DNA of 64,000 nt from Rothia koreensis (GTDB lineage Bacteria; Actinomycetota; Actinomycetes; Actinomycetales; Micrococcaceae). The notes under the pieces are model-generated. The model was not told the origin of the DNA. It was given only the letters and a program-made list of their open reading frames with translations, and made no database searches. Below, piece after piece: positions 34,232-42,535 of the stretch. The stretch lies in NCBI RefSeq assembly GCF_004136575.1, contig NZ_NOIQ01000008.1:1-64000 (forward strand), written 5' to 3'. The position numbers and the translations under genes are program-made. The stretch's first letter is position 1. The number at the start of each line of letters is the position of its first letter.

Positions 34232-34242
34232 GGGCAAACACC

Positions 34243-34368
34243 ATGAAGGAGATGCACGTGAGCGAAGATATCTACGTGAACGGCAAGATAGGTGGCGGCA
34301 GAGACCGCCAGCCCATGATCCATGAGGGCGAGTACGTGTTGAGGCCCGAATGTCGGGGCGAAGGCTAG
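34243..34368 (+). CDS. small hypothetical protein
   Basis: 41 residues (MKEMHVSEDIYVNGKIGGGR, MIHEGEYVLRPECRG). GGGGG about 8 nt before ATG. Follows the structured tract. Confidence 0.4.
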   Translation: MKEMHVSEDIYVNGKIGGGRDRQPMIHEGEYVLRPECRGEG

Positions 34369-34380
34369 GAGCATGACGCG

Positions 34381-34497
34381 ATGAACCGGCTACAACAGCT
34401 GCTATGTGAGGTCGGCGCGCATTCGTGGGGGTTCACGCCCTACCCGCTATGGCGGCAATGCCAGGTGTGTGGCACGGTACGGAGAGTTAGAAGGTAG
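34381..34497 (+). CDS. small CxxC protein
   Basis: 38 residues ending HSWGFTPYPLWRQCQVCGTV plus basic residues; H...CxxC suggests a single zinc knuckle. Typical of short proteins just upstream of the packaging genes. Confidence 0.45.
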   Translation: MNRLQQLLCEVGAHSWGFTPYPLWRQCQVCGTVRRVRR

Positions 34498-34502
34498 GGG
34501 CA

Positions 34503-34736
34503 ATGGGTGAACTACTCGGAGCGCTACAACTCCCGCCCGGTACAACACAAGCCGGCCTCTTCGCCAACGGCCTACGCATCGGCAACACACCACTCACCAA
34601 CGACTACCTCAAACAACACCGCGTCGAGATCATGATCATGGGCGAACCCACCAAAGGCAAACACCCCGACCTCTTCCACCTCGCCCTCCACTCCATCATC
34701 ATCGACGGCCAACACGCATACACCTTCGAAGACTAA
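34503..34736 (+). CDS. hypothetical protein
   Basis: 77 residues (MGELLGALQLPPGTTQAGLF, EIMIMGEPTKGKHPDLFHLA). GGTAGGGG precedes the ATG. Coding strand is unusually rich in A and C. No family recognised. Confidence 0.55.
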   Translation: MGELLGALQLPPGTTQAGLFANGLRIGNTPLTNDYLKQHRVEIMIMGEPTKGKHPDLFHLALHSIIIDGQHAYTFED

Positions 34737-34747
34737 AGGCGGACACC

Positions 34748-35065
34748 ATGTCACGAACATCAACGTGGACATGGAAACAAATCAGGACAGCAGCCATCAC
34801 CCAAGCAACAGCACAAGGCATAACGAACTGTCCACTCTGCCGCACATGGCTCGACTACGAACACCAAGGACTACCGAACTCACCCGAAGTCGACCACATC
34901 ATCCCTCACGCTCAAGGCGGCCTCGACGACATCAACAACACCAGAGTCATCTGTCGCACCTGCAACCGACGACTCGGCGGCAAACACGGCAACGCCAAAC
35001 AACGCCGCAACCAAGCCATGAAAACGTTCCAACCGAAGACCCCCAAAACGTCGTTCAACTGGTAA
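34748..35065 (+). CDS. HNH endonuclease
   Basis: 105 residues with CPLC, EVDHIIPHAQGG, NNTRVICRTCNRRLGGK: a canonical HNH with flanking CxxC pairs. Small HNH proteins next to terminase genes take part in cos cleavage and packaging in several phages; that role is inferred here. A second HNH gene lies at 35356. Confidence 0.85.
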   Translation: MSRTSTWTWKQIRTAAITQATAQGITNCPLCRTWLDYEHQGLPNSPEVDHIIPHAQGGLDDINNTRVICRTCNRRLGGKHGNAKQRRNQAMKTFQPKTPKTSFNW

Positions 35066-35133
35066 CCCCAAACAACACCATCCGGGGACGGGCAGAAAAC
35101 ACGCCCACCAAACGACCCCACCCAGGCCCCAAA

Positions 35134-35178
35134 GTTATCCACACCCCAGGGGGTAGGGGGTCCCACCCTGTGGATAAC
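35134..35178. promoter_or_regulatory. inverted pair of perfect DnaA boxes
   Basis: GTTATCCACA (35134-35143) and TGTGGATAAC (35169-35178) are perfect inverted repeats, each containing the DnaA consensus TTATCCACA, separated by a 25-nt G/C tract. Confidence 0.75.
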
Positions 35179-35241
35179 GCCCCTCCCGGGCATTGAGCTG
35201 TCCCCCCGGGCTTTTCAGGACCACAGGGCCTAATTAGTTTT

Positions 35242-35288
35242 CCCTACTCTCCCCGCATGTTCTTGCGGGTTGAGGGTGGGGATTTTTT
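35242..35288 (+). terminator. rho-independent terminator before the late operon
   Basis: CCCGC (35252-35256) and GCGGG (35265-35269) with outer partial pairing, ending in six T at 35283-35288. Confidence 0.65.
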
Positions 35289-35355
35289 ATATCAAAAATG
35301 CCCCGCGACGGCGGTAACCGTCCGGGGCCTCGGCTGAACTGAGAAGGAGTTCAAC

Positions 35356-36042
35356 GTGCCTATTATCGCATGCCCCGTTTGTGGTGAGAAGTTCGAACGT
35401 CGGACCAATAGCAATAAGTATTGCTCGTCGTCTTGCAAGGACAAGGGGAAGCCGAGCAAGCGGAAGAACCGGTGCTCGGTATGCGGGAAAGCCATGCAGG
35501 GAAATCTGAACCCCAAGTCTGTATGCAACCCGTGCCGAGGCGTAGAACCTTCTGGGTATACGCGGACTCATGCACGGAATGGCTTCGTGAGTCACGGTTC
35601 AATATCGATGTACAAGTACGGCTGCCGTTGTGATGGCTGTCGTGAGGCGAAGTCTGATTCCATGCGCGATTATGCGCAGCAGGTCAAGGCTAAACATGGT
35701 ATTGGTCCGGCTTCGGTATCCCGGCGGAAGTTCAAGGAGACTCATGGTTATTGGCCGCAGGCGCGTTATGGGTATGACATTCCGCATCGTGTTCGTCGTG
35801 CTGTTTATGAGCGTGATGGGTGGGTTTGTCAGATCTGCGGTGGTCTGATCTCGCGGGATTATGACCCCTACGATCGGTTGGCTCCGTCGTTGGATCATAT
35901 TGTCCCTCAGTCTTCGATGTTGTTGCCGGATCATTCGGAAGCGAACCTTCGGATGGTTCATGCGGTGTGCAACACGATTCGTGGGAATGGTGTTTTTTCT
36001 GATGACGAGGTGCGGGTGAGGGCCGCACGGTTTGTTTCTTGA
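35356..36042 (+). CDS. HNH endonuclease of the packaging module
   Basis: 228 residues. Two N-terminal zinc units (CPVCGEKFERRTNSNKYCSS and CSVCGKAMQG...CNPC) and a C-terminal HNH (YERDGWVCQICGGL, SLDHIVPQS, ANLRMVHAVCN). This HNH followed by TerS and TerL is a standard packaging arrangement; the nuclease assists terminase. GTG 35356 with AAGGAG upstream. Confidence 0.88.
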   Translation: MPIIACPVCGEKFERRTNSNKYCSSSCKDKGKPSKRKNRCSVCGKAMQGNLNPKSVCNPCRGVEPSGYTRTHARNGFVSHGSISMYKYGCRCDGCREAKSDSMRDYAQQVKAKHGIGPASVSRRKFKETHGYWPQARYGYDIPHRVRRAVYERDGWVCQICGGLISRDYDPYDRLAPSLDHIVPQSSMLLPDHSEANLRMVHAVCNTIRGNGVFSDDEVRVRAARFVS

Positions 36043-36053
36043 AGGAGGCGGTT

Positions 36054-36326
36054 ATGGCGGAGCGTTCGATGCTTGTTTTCACTGGTTCGCGGAAGTCGCG
36101 TCTGGATGGGTTGAAGGCTCTGCGGGACAAGTTGGGTCGGCAGATTGATGATTGTGAGTCGAATCGTGATTTGGCTTCGTTGTCGTCGCGGCACATGGAG
36201 GTGTTGCAGCAGGTGGCGGAGTTGGAGGCTGAGGCGGAGAAGTCTGCTGGCCCGCCGAAGGGTACGGGCGTGACGGATATTGGTGCTAAGCGTGCTCAGC
36301 GGTTGGCGGCTCGTAAGGGGGCTTGA
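36054..36326 (+). CDS. terminase small subunit-like protein
   Basis: 90 residues, helical: GSRKSRLDGLKALRDKLGRQ, HMEVLQQVAELEAEAEK, then a Lys/Arg-rich tail. Size, position between HNH and TerL, and TGATG overlap with TerL fit the short TerS of actinophages, which recognises DNA ends. ATG 36054 with GGAGG 5 nt upstream. Confidence 0.7.
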   Translation: MAERSMLVFTGSRKSRLDGLKALRDKLGRQIDDCESNRDLASLSSRHMEVLQQVAELEAEAEKSAGPPKGTGVTDIGAKRAQRLAARKGA

Positions 36327-37801
36327 TGCTTGCGGTTCAGGGTACTCAGGTGCCGCGTGTGTGTTTGTCTCCGGTGGCTGATTGGTCTGAGGCTGAGGAT
36401 TGCGCGGAGTTGGCGTCTCATTATGGTTTGATGCCTGATCCGTGGCAGCGGAATGTTCTCGAGGCGTGGATGGGTCGGGATGGGTCTGATCGGTGGGCCG
36501 CTGGCCGGTGGGGTATCGCCGTTCCTCGTCAGAACGGGAAAAATGGTCTGGTTGAAATGGTCGAGCTGTATTTCATGACCATTCTGGGGTTGCGGATCTT
36601 GCATACGGCGCATGAGGTGAAGACTGCGCGCAAAGGGTTTTTGCGGATCTTGTCGTTTTTCGAGAATGATCGCGAGTTTCCCGAGCTTCGGGAGATGGTG
36701 AAGGGCACCCCGCGTAAGACGAACGGGCAGGAAGCGATTTTCCTCCACGCTCCGGGGTGTCGGGATCTTGGTAACGATGGGTGCAAGTGCGAGGGCGGTT
36801 CGGTTGAGTTCATTGCACGGTCGAAGTCGTCTGGTCGTGGGTTCACGGCTGATGTGCTGATTTGTGATGAGGCGCAGGAGTATGGGGATGAGGCGCAGGC
36901 GGCGTTGTTGCCTACGATTTCGTCAGCTCCTTCTGGTGACCCGTTGCAGATTCTTCTTGGTACGCCTCCGGGGCCGGGGACTGATGGGACGGTGTTTACC
37001 CGGTTGCGTGAGGCGGGCCATCAGGAGGCTCCCCGTGTTGCGTGGTGTGAGTGGTCGGCTGAGGTCGGTGTTGATACTTCTGATCGGGCGAACTGGTTTG
37101 CCAATAACCCATCGTTGGGTATCCGCTTGAACTTTTCGACCGTCGAGGATGAGTTCGGGTCGATGTCGCCGGAGATGTTCGCTCGTGAGCGTCTTGGTGT
37201 GTGGAACGAACACTCGAATGGTTCTGCTGCTTTCAATTTCACGCAGTGGCAGGAGCTTAAGGCCGATGCCCCGGACGATGGTGTCCGGGTGTTCGGTGTG
37301 AAGTTCGCGGCTGATGGTTCTCATGTTGCTTTGGGCGCGTGTGTGAAGCCGGTGGAGGGTTCTCCTTTCGTGGAGGGTATCGCTTCTCGTCAGATGGGCG
37401 AGGGCACACAGTGGCTCGTGGATTTTTTGGTTGAGCGTAAGTCTGAGGTCGCGCAGATTGTTGTTGATGGGCGGTCTGGTGTTGGTTTTTTGGTTGATGC
37501 CTTGCGGCAGGAAGGTGTGGGGAAACGCGTGATCGTTGTCCCGCAGGCTGACGAGGCGATTGCGGCGCACACGATGTTCGATCAGGCGATCACTGAGGGC
37601 ACGTTGGCTCATGGTGGTCAGGGCGCGTTGAACGATGAGATTAGAGATGTGAAGCGCCGCCCGATTGGGAATTTGGGTGGTTTTGGTTGGGCCGCTCGTT
37701 CTGAGGGCGGTTCGGTTGGTCTGGTTGATGCTGTGACGTTGGCGTTTTGGGGTGCGCGGACTACGAAGCGTAAGCCGGGGAGGAAGCAGGTGATTTTGTG
37801 A
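36326..37801 (+). CDS. terminase large subunit
   Basis: 491 residues. ATPase: Walker A-like AVPRQNGKNG (about residues 64-73), Walker B VLICDEAQE (about 177-185), and the coupling segment ILLGTPPGPGTDG. C-terminal RNaseH-like nuclease with acidic residues in VFGVKFAADGSHVAL and QIVVDGRSGVGF. It packages DNA into procapsids. Coding strand is G/T-rich, unlike early genes. Confidence 0.93.
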   Translation: MLAVQGTQVPRVCLSPVADWSEAEDCAELASHYGLMPDPWQRNVLEAWMGRDGSDRWAAGRWGIAVPRQNGKNGLVEMVELYFMTILGLRILHTAHEVKTARKGFLRILSFFENDREFPELREMVKGTPRKTNGQEAIFLHAPGCRDLGNDGCKCEGGSVEFIARSKSSGRGFTADVLICDEAQEYGDEAQAALLPTISSAPSGDPLQILLGTPPGPGTDGTVFTRLREAGHQEAPRVAWCEWSAEVGVDTSDRANWFANNPSLGIRLNFSTVEDEFGSMSPEMFARERLGVWNEHSNGSAAFNFTQWQELKADAPDDGVRVFGVKFAADGSHVALGACVKPVEGSPFVEGIASRQMGEGTQWLVDFLVERKSEVAQIVVDGRSGVGFLVDALRQEGVGKRVIVVPQADEAIAAHTMFDQAITEGTLAHGGQGALNDEIRDVKRRPIGNLGGFGWAARSEGGSVGLVDAVTLAFWGARTTKRKPGRKQVIL

Positions 37802-39276
37802 ATTGGTCGCTGGACGATATCTCGGGGCTGAGGGTCTCGGGGTTGTCGGAGGCTGTGGCCGGTGAGATGAAGGATCTGCTTCATTCTTGGCGGTCCAGGT
37901 GGGAGAAGAATTATAAGCGCACTCTGTATTGCGATACGGAGCAGGCGTTTAAGGATATTGGTATTGCTTTGCCGCCGAAGATGTCCAAGACACGGTATGT
38001 GTTGGGGTGGGCGTCTCAGGCGGTGAAGAAACCGGCGATGCGGTCCCAGTTTGATGGTTTGCGGTTGCCTGGTTCGGATGATCCGTTTGAGCTGGGTGAG
38101 GTTTTGGACGCTAACCGTTTTGAGTTGGAGTTTGGGCAGGCTGTCCATTCGGCTTATAAGCATGGTTGTTCTTTTGTGACTGTCGCTCGTGGTCGTGATG
38201 GTGAGGCTCCGGTGCAGATCATTGGGTATTCCGCTGAGGCTGCTACGGGGTTGTGGGATGCTCGGAATCGGCGTTTGCGGTCTGCGTTGACGATCACGGA
38301 TACGGATTTGGAGGGCAAGCCGACTGAGTTTGTGATCTGGTTGCCTGACGAGATCGTGACTTGTTCGCTTGATGGTGGGTCGTGGTCGGCTGAGTCTGTG
38401 CCTAATCCGACTGGGCGTGTGTTGTGTGTGCCGGTGACGAATGATCCTCAGATGACTTCGCCGATGGGTCGGTCGCGGCTGACTAATTCGGTGATGGTCT
38501 TGAACGATATTGCGGTGCGGACTATGGCTCGCATGGAGGGTAACGCGGAGTTTTATTCGTCGCCTCAGTTGGCGATTCTCGGTGTTGATTCTGAGGCGTT
38601 CGGTGATCGTGGTATTTCTCGGGATGATAAGTTCCGGTTGGCTATGGATCGTGTGCTTGCGTTGTCGAAGGATGAGGACGGGGATGCGCCGTCGTTGACG
38701 CAGTTGCAGCAGGCGACGATGGTTCCGCATTCGGACATGATGCGCACGGTTGCGATGGCTTTTGCGGGTGAGACTGGTTTGCCGCCGTCGAGCTTGGGTG
38801 TGATTCACGATCAGCCCGCGTCGGCTGAGGCGATTAGGGCAGCTGAGCATGATCTTCTGATCGATGTCCGTTTGCAGAATCGCGGGGCGTTGTCTTATGC
38901 GGCAAAGGATATTGCCTCGCTGGCGGTGATGGTTCGTGATGGGACTACTCAGCCTCCGGCGGATATGTGGCGTGCTTCGGTGGCTTTTGCTGATCCTGAG
39001 TTTAGGTCTCTCTCGGCTGAGGCTGATGCGGTGCAGAAGCTCGCGTCGATGATGCCGACGATCAGTAATTACCCGGTGCTTCTGGAGCGGTTGTTTGATT
39101 CGGGGGAGGTTGCCCGGATTCAGGCTGATAACCGGAAGTCGGCGGTTTCTGATCTGATGTCGAAGCTGACAGAGAAGTCCGCTGGGCAGTCTCAGCGGGC
39201 CGCTGAGGCCACTGAGTCCGGTTCGCCGCCCGTTGGGGGCGAGGCTGAGGCGGTGACGCCTGATGATTCCGTATGA
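37798..39276 (+). CDS. portal protein
   Basis: 492 residues, SPP1 gp6-type portal family: YVLGWASQAVKKPAMRSQFD, ESVPNPTGRVLCVPV, SRLTNSVMVLNDIAVRTMAR, GETGLPPSSLGVIHDQPASA. Forms the dodecameric DNA entry ring. GTG start overlaps the TerL stop by 4 nt; its 3' end overlaps the MuF-like gene by 14 nt. Confidence 0.9.
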   Translation: MNWSLDDISGLRVSGLSEAVAGEMKDLLHSWRSRWEKNYKRTLYCDTEQAFKDIGIALPPKMSKTRYVLGWASQAVKKPAMRSQFDGLRLPGSDDPFELGEVLDANRFELEFGQAVHSAYKHGCSFVTVARGRDGEAPVQIIGYSAEAATGLWDARNRRLRSALTITDTDLEGKPTEFVIWLPDEIVTCSLDGGSWSAESVPNPTGRVLCVPVTNDPQMTSPMGRSRLTNSVMVLNDIAVRTMARMEGNAEFYSSPQLAILGVDSEAFGDRGISRDDKFRLAMDRVLALSKDEDGDAPSLTQLQQATMVPHSDMMRTVAMAFAGETGLPPSSLGVIHDQPASAEAIRAAEHDLLIDVRLQNRGALSYAAKDIASLAVMVRDGTTQPPADMWRASVAFADPEFRSLSAEADAVQKLASMMPTISNYPVLLERLFDSGEVARIQADNRKSAVSDLMSKLTEKSAGQSQRAAEATESGSPPVGGEAEAVTPDDSV

Positions 39277-40150
39277 CGCTGTCGCGGGCTATTCGGCCCT
39301 TCTGGGGCAGGTGCGTTCTGCTGCTGTTTCTGACTTGGACCGCCTGGCGGCGTCGTTGACCGGGTTGCCGGTGGCTGAGCAGTACGAGGCGTTGTCGGAG
39401 TTGTTGCCTGATCTGGGTCAGCGCTACGAGGTGGCGGCGTCGAAGGTCACGGCGGAGTTCTTTTCCGAGTTGCAGCAGATGCAGGGGGTGCGCAAACCGG
39501 TCTCGCCGGTTGAGTTGGACCCTGTGAGCAGAGCGTCGTGGCAGGCCCTTGCCGGCTGGTCGACGTCGGGGAAGACCCTTGCGGAGCGGTCCGCGAATGA
39601 TGTCCTTTTCGGGTTGTTGTCGGGTGGGTTCACTCGGCGGTTGACGGAGGCGGCTTCGGACACGATGGTCGAGAACGCGGCGGTCCAGGGCGGCATGCGG
39701 TATCAGCGTGTCCCGGCACCGGGGTGTTGCGCGTTTTGTGCGATGTTGGCGTCTCGCGGCGGGTCGTATACGTCGTGGGAGTCGGCTACACGAGTTGTTG
39801 GCCGTGGCCAGTCCGTCGAGTACCGGAGGCGGGGCGGAGCGAAGGAAACCCGTCCTCGCGGGTCACAGAAGTTGGGCCAGACGTTCCACGACAATTGCCG
39901 GTGTTCGGCTGTGGCGGTTGCTGAGGGCAACGAGGTCGACTTGGGCGCTCAGGCTGAAAAGTATTTTAAGGCTTATGCCGATGCTCGAGATGAGATCCTG
40001 TCCAGGGTCCGGATGGAGACGGACGTGTGGATGGACCGGGACAAGAGCAGGCATACGGACAGTTACCGGGTGGACGAGAACGACGATCGTGTCTCGTCTA
40101 AGGAACTGACAAACAGGATGGCGGCGCTGATGCGGAAAGCGGCGGCGTAG
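39263..40150 (+). CDS. MuF-like minor capsid protein
   Basis: 295 residues. The C-terminal half has the MuF/VG22-like cysteine and histidine pattern PGCCAFCAMLASRGGSYTSW ... FHDNCRCSAV. Such proteins enter the head with the portal and may be ejected. A terminator follows. Confidence 0.83.
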   Translation: MIPYDAVAGYSALLGQVRSAAVSDLDRLAASLTGLPVAEQYEALSELLPDLGQRYEVAASKVTAEFFSELQQMQGVRKPVSPVELDPVSRASWQALAGWSTSGKTLAERSANDVLFGLLSGGFTRRLTEAASDTMVENAAVQGGMRYQRVPAPGCCAFCAMLASRGGSYTSWESATRVVGRGQSVEYRRRGGAKETRPRGSQKLGQTFHDNCRCSAVAVAEGNEVDLGAQAEKYFKAYADARDEILSRVRMETDVWMDRDKSRHTDSYRVDENDDRVSSKELTNRMAALMRKAAA

Positions 40151-40176
40151 CCTCCTGCGAATCTATTGAAAGTTTG

Positions 40177-40203
40177 GGACTCCCGCACGGGGGTCCTTTT
40201 TTA
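40177..40203 (+). terminator. rho-independent terminator
   Basis: GGACTCCC (40177-40184), loop GCAC, GGGGGTCC (40189-40196) with one T/G pair, then six T. It lies between minor and major capsid genes. Confidence 0.85.
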
Positions 40204-40228
40204 TTGCCGCACGGCATGGAGGTAAGTA

Positions 40229-40711
40229 ATGGCTGACGAAGCTACCCAGGACGTCCCGGAGCAGGTTGAGGCCCAGGCATCGGTGGAGGCTCAGGAACCG
40301 GAGGTGTCCGAGGATTCGGAGGCGCACGCTGAGGGCGAGTCCGAGGGCACTGATTGGAAAGCGGAGGCTCGCAAGTGGGAGTCCCGCGCCAAGGAGAACA
40401 AGACCGCTGCTGACGAGTTGGAGCGGTTGCGGGCGGAGAAGGAGGAACTGGCCGGAAAGGTCAGCGAGTTCCAGGCCCGTGAGGAACGTGCTGGGTGGGC
40501 GCGTGAGGTCGCTACGAGCGCGGGTGTCCCAGTGGAACTGATCCGTGGCGAGACCCGTGAAGAGATGGAAGCTCATGCGGAGTCTTTGAAGGCTTTCGCT
40601 TCTTCCCTCCCGCGTGGCCCGGTGGTGGGCGCGCAGGGCAAGACGGGTCAAGTCAAAGTGGCTGACCCGAAACGTGAAGCCGTTCAGAACTTGTTCGGCA
40701 ATAAAGACTAA
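40229..40711 (+). CDS. capsid scaffold protein
   Basis: 160 residues; acidic N-terminus, central coiled coil (ADELERLRAEKEELAGKVSE), and a C-terminal helix (AVQNLFGNKD) as in capsid-binding ends of scaffolds. Directly before the major capsid gene. No protease motif. Confidence 0.8.
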   Translation: MADEATQDVPEQVEAQASVEAQEPEVSEDSEAHAEGESEGTDWKAEARKWESRAKENKTAADELERLRAEKEELAGKVSEFQAREERAGWAREVATSAGVPVELIRGETREEMEAHAESLKAFASSLPRGPVVGAQGKTGQVKVADPKREAVQNLFGNKD

Positions 40712-40723
40712 GGACGATTTCTT

Positions 40724-41662
40724 ATGGCTGTTTTCAGCACTAACGAGTCTAAGATCCTGATGCCCCGCGAGATCGCGGACGGCATGATTAAGGATGCGCA
40801 GACGACTTCGACTCTCGCTCAGCTTTCGGGCCAGGAGGCCCAGAAGTTCGGCGAAGTCGAGTACATGATTTTCAACGATTTCCCGAAGGCCGAGTTCGTG
40901 GAAGAGGGCGCGGCGAAGTCCTCGACCACTGGCGGCTTCACCTCCGTGAAGGCCAAGCCTCGCAAGGCTCAGGTCACTATGCGGTTCAACGAGGAAGTCC
41001 AGTGGGCTGATGAGGATTATCAGCTTCATATCCTCTCGGAGCTTGGCGGGGCCGGTTCTACTGCCCTGTCGCGTGCCCTTGACCTGGGTGCTTACCACCG
41101 GATCAACCCGCTTTCGGGTGAGGTCATTTCCGGTTGGGATAATTATGTCGGTGGCACCACTGGGAAGGCTGAGCTGGGTAGCAAGGACGCCGATCAGGTT
41201 ATCCGCGAAGCGGCGGGCAAGCTGATTAAGCGCGAACGGCCCGTGTCGGTTAACGGCTTTGCGATTGATCCGCGTCTGACGTGGGACCTTGCTGAGCTTC
41301 AGACTAAGAACGCTGATGGTTCTCCGTCGGGTAATCAGCGCTACCCGCAGCTGGGTCTTGGTACGGGGATTAGCTCTTTCCTGGGGATCAACACTGTTCA
41401 GGGCGACACGGTTTCCGGTCAGCCCGAGGCGAAGAAGGATACTGGTATTCGCGGTATTCTCGGTGACTTCCAGAACGGTATTCGGTGGGGTATTCAGCGG
41501 AATCTTCCGCTCGAGCTGATCCGTTACGGTGACCCGGACGGCCAGGGCGACCTGAAGCGCCATAACCAGATTGCGCTGCGTTTGGAGATCGTTTACGGCT
41601 GGTATGTCTTCCAGGAGAAGTTCGCTCTTGTCGCGGAGAAGGCGGCTGCGCCGGGAAAATGA
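40724..41662 (+). CDS. major capsid protein (HK97 fold)
   Basis: 312 residues: VFSTNESKILMPREIADGMI, FPKAEFVEEGAAKSST (the E-loop region), RFNEEVQWADEDYQLHILSE, FQNGIRWGIQRNLPLELI. It builds the icosahedral shell. The last codons CCG GGA AAA TGA contain the canonical slippery heptamer GGGAAAA right before the stop; a -1 shift would add 18 residues (see next entry). Confidence 0.92.
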   Translation: MAVFSTNESKILMPREIADGMIKDAQTTSTLAQLSGQEAQKFGEVEYMIFNDFPKAEFVEEGAAKSSTTGGFTSVKAKPRKAQVTMRFNEEVQWADEDYQLHILSELGGAGSTALSRALDLGAYHRINPLSGEVISGWDNYVGGTTGKAELGSKDADQVIREAAGKLIKRERPVSVNGFAIDPRLTWDLAELQTKNADGSPSGNQRYPQLGLGTGISSFLGINTVQGDTVSGQPEAKKDTGIRGILGDFQNGIRWGIQRNLPLELIRYGDPDGQGDLKRHNQIALRLEIVYGWYVFQEKFALVAEKAAAPGK

Positions 41663-41715
41663 CGACGCCGGGAGCTGATGTTTTCCCCGGTGATTTGTAT
41701 CCCGGCACGAACTAG
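41653..41715 (+). other. candidate -1 frameshift extension of the capsid protein
   Basis: Slippery G GGA AAA at 41653-41659 precedes the TGA at 41660-41662. The -1 frame continues MTTPGADVFPGDLYPGTN to TAG 41713-41715. A hairpin CCGGG/CCCGG (41668-41672, 41686-41690) starts 8 nt after the heptamer, the spacing of stimulatory structures. The same frame starts with ATG overlapping the stop, so re-initiation of an 18-aa peptide is the alternative. Confidence 0.6.
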
Positions 41716-41731
41716 GCGGGAGGTGTCCTGA

Positions 41732-42208
41732 ATGGTGGATATACCTTTCGCGACCGTGGATGAGTTGAAAGCCCGATGGCCGGATTTCCCGGCTGGGGGC
41801 GAGTCGTACGCTGAGGTCCATCTAGAGGATGCGTCGCAGTTCATTCTTGATGTGTGCCCGTCTGCTGTTGAGGTTTCGGCGGGCACACGTCGACGTGTGG
41901 TGTGTGCTGTGGTGCGTAGGGCGATGCAGGCTTCTGCTGCCGGTCAGGTTGGCATGTCGCAGATGTCGGAGACTGCGGGGCCGTTTTCGGCGTCGTGGAC
42001 GGCGTCTAACCCTAACGGGGACTATTACCTGACTAAACAAGAGTTGAAGGCTCTCGGCGGTGGTGGTCGACCCAAAGCGTTAAGTATCCCAGCTGGTGAC
42101 GTGGGCTGGTGCCCTAGTCATCGGCTGTGGTGCTCGCTCGCTTTTGGGGCTACCTATTGCTCCTGTGGTGCTGACCTCACGCTGGACGAACCATTGTGGG
42201 AGGCGTGA
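41732..42208 (+). CDS. head-tail connector protein
   Basis: 158 residues. IPFATVDELKARWPDFPAGG ... FILDVCPSAVEVSAGTRRRV is the actinophage Gp19/Gp15-type adaptor start that packs under the portal; the C-terminus (GWCPSHRLWCSLAFGATYCS) carries extra cysteines. First of four connector genes. Confidence 0.83.
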   Translation: MVDIPFATVDELKARWPDFPAGGESYAEVHLEDASQFILDVCPSAVEVSAGTRRRVVCAVVRRAMQASAAGQVGMSQMSETAGPFSASWTASNPNGDYYLTKQELKALGGGGRPKALSIPAGDVGWCPSHRLWCSLAFGATYCSCGADLTLDEPLWEA

Positions 42209-42535
42209 ATGCCTTACCCGGTTGTTCAGTGGAAAAGATACATCGAGGGCGCTAGGGACGATTACGACAAGCCTCGAGACTCGTGGGCGGCACCTGTGCC
42301 TATCTCGGCGGGCTTCGCGCCGACACGGAGCGAGGAACCTCGTGATGGGTTGACTACTCGAGTCGTCTTCGACGCACAACTGGTGCTCGATAAACCCATC
42401 GATTACGACGCTCGGGACAAGTTCCTGGTGGACGGTGTCGAGTACGAGGCCGAGGGTGTCGGTGGCGTCTGGTGGGGCCGATTTTCGCGGCGCATGTTCG
42501 GGCAGATCATCGAGATTAGGAGGCCGGATGGGTAA
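42209..42535 (+). CDS. head-tail stopper-like protein
   Basis: 108 residues, beta-rich (LTTRVVFDAQLVLDKPIDYD, KFLVDGVEYEAEG). Position two in the connector set fits the stopper that closes the portal channel. Starts directly after the previous stop. Confidence 0.7.
   Translation: MPYPVVQWKRYIEGARDDYDKPRDSWAAPVPISAGFAPTRSEEPRDGLTTRVVFDAQLVLDKPIDYDARDKFLVDGVEYEAEGVGGVWWGRFSRRMFGQIIEIRRPDG

Larger units (their letters stand above)
35066..35355 (+). other. non-coding region before the late genes
   Basis: 290 nt with no gene. It holds the paired DnaA-box inverted repeat (35134-35178), a CCCGGG...CCCGGG hairpin followed by TTTT (about 35187-35216), and a terminator (35242-35288). Position just before HNH-TerS-TerL makes it the likeliest place for the cohesive-end site, but the site itself cannot be recognised by eye. 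Confidence 0.6.

Noticed and set aside
33874-34368. 164-codon ORF through the structured tract
   Set aside because: Rich in R, T, S with no family features, crosses four strong stem-loops; only its last 41 codons have a plausible start.
40163-41821. 552-codon open frame antisense to scaffold and capsid
   Set aside because: Mirror frame; low-complexity R/L/S-rich composition and no motif.
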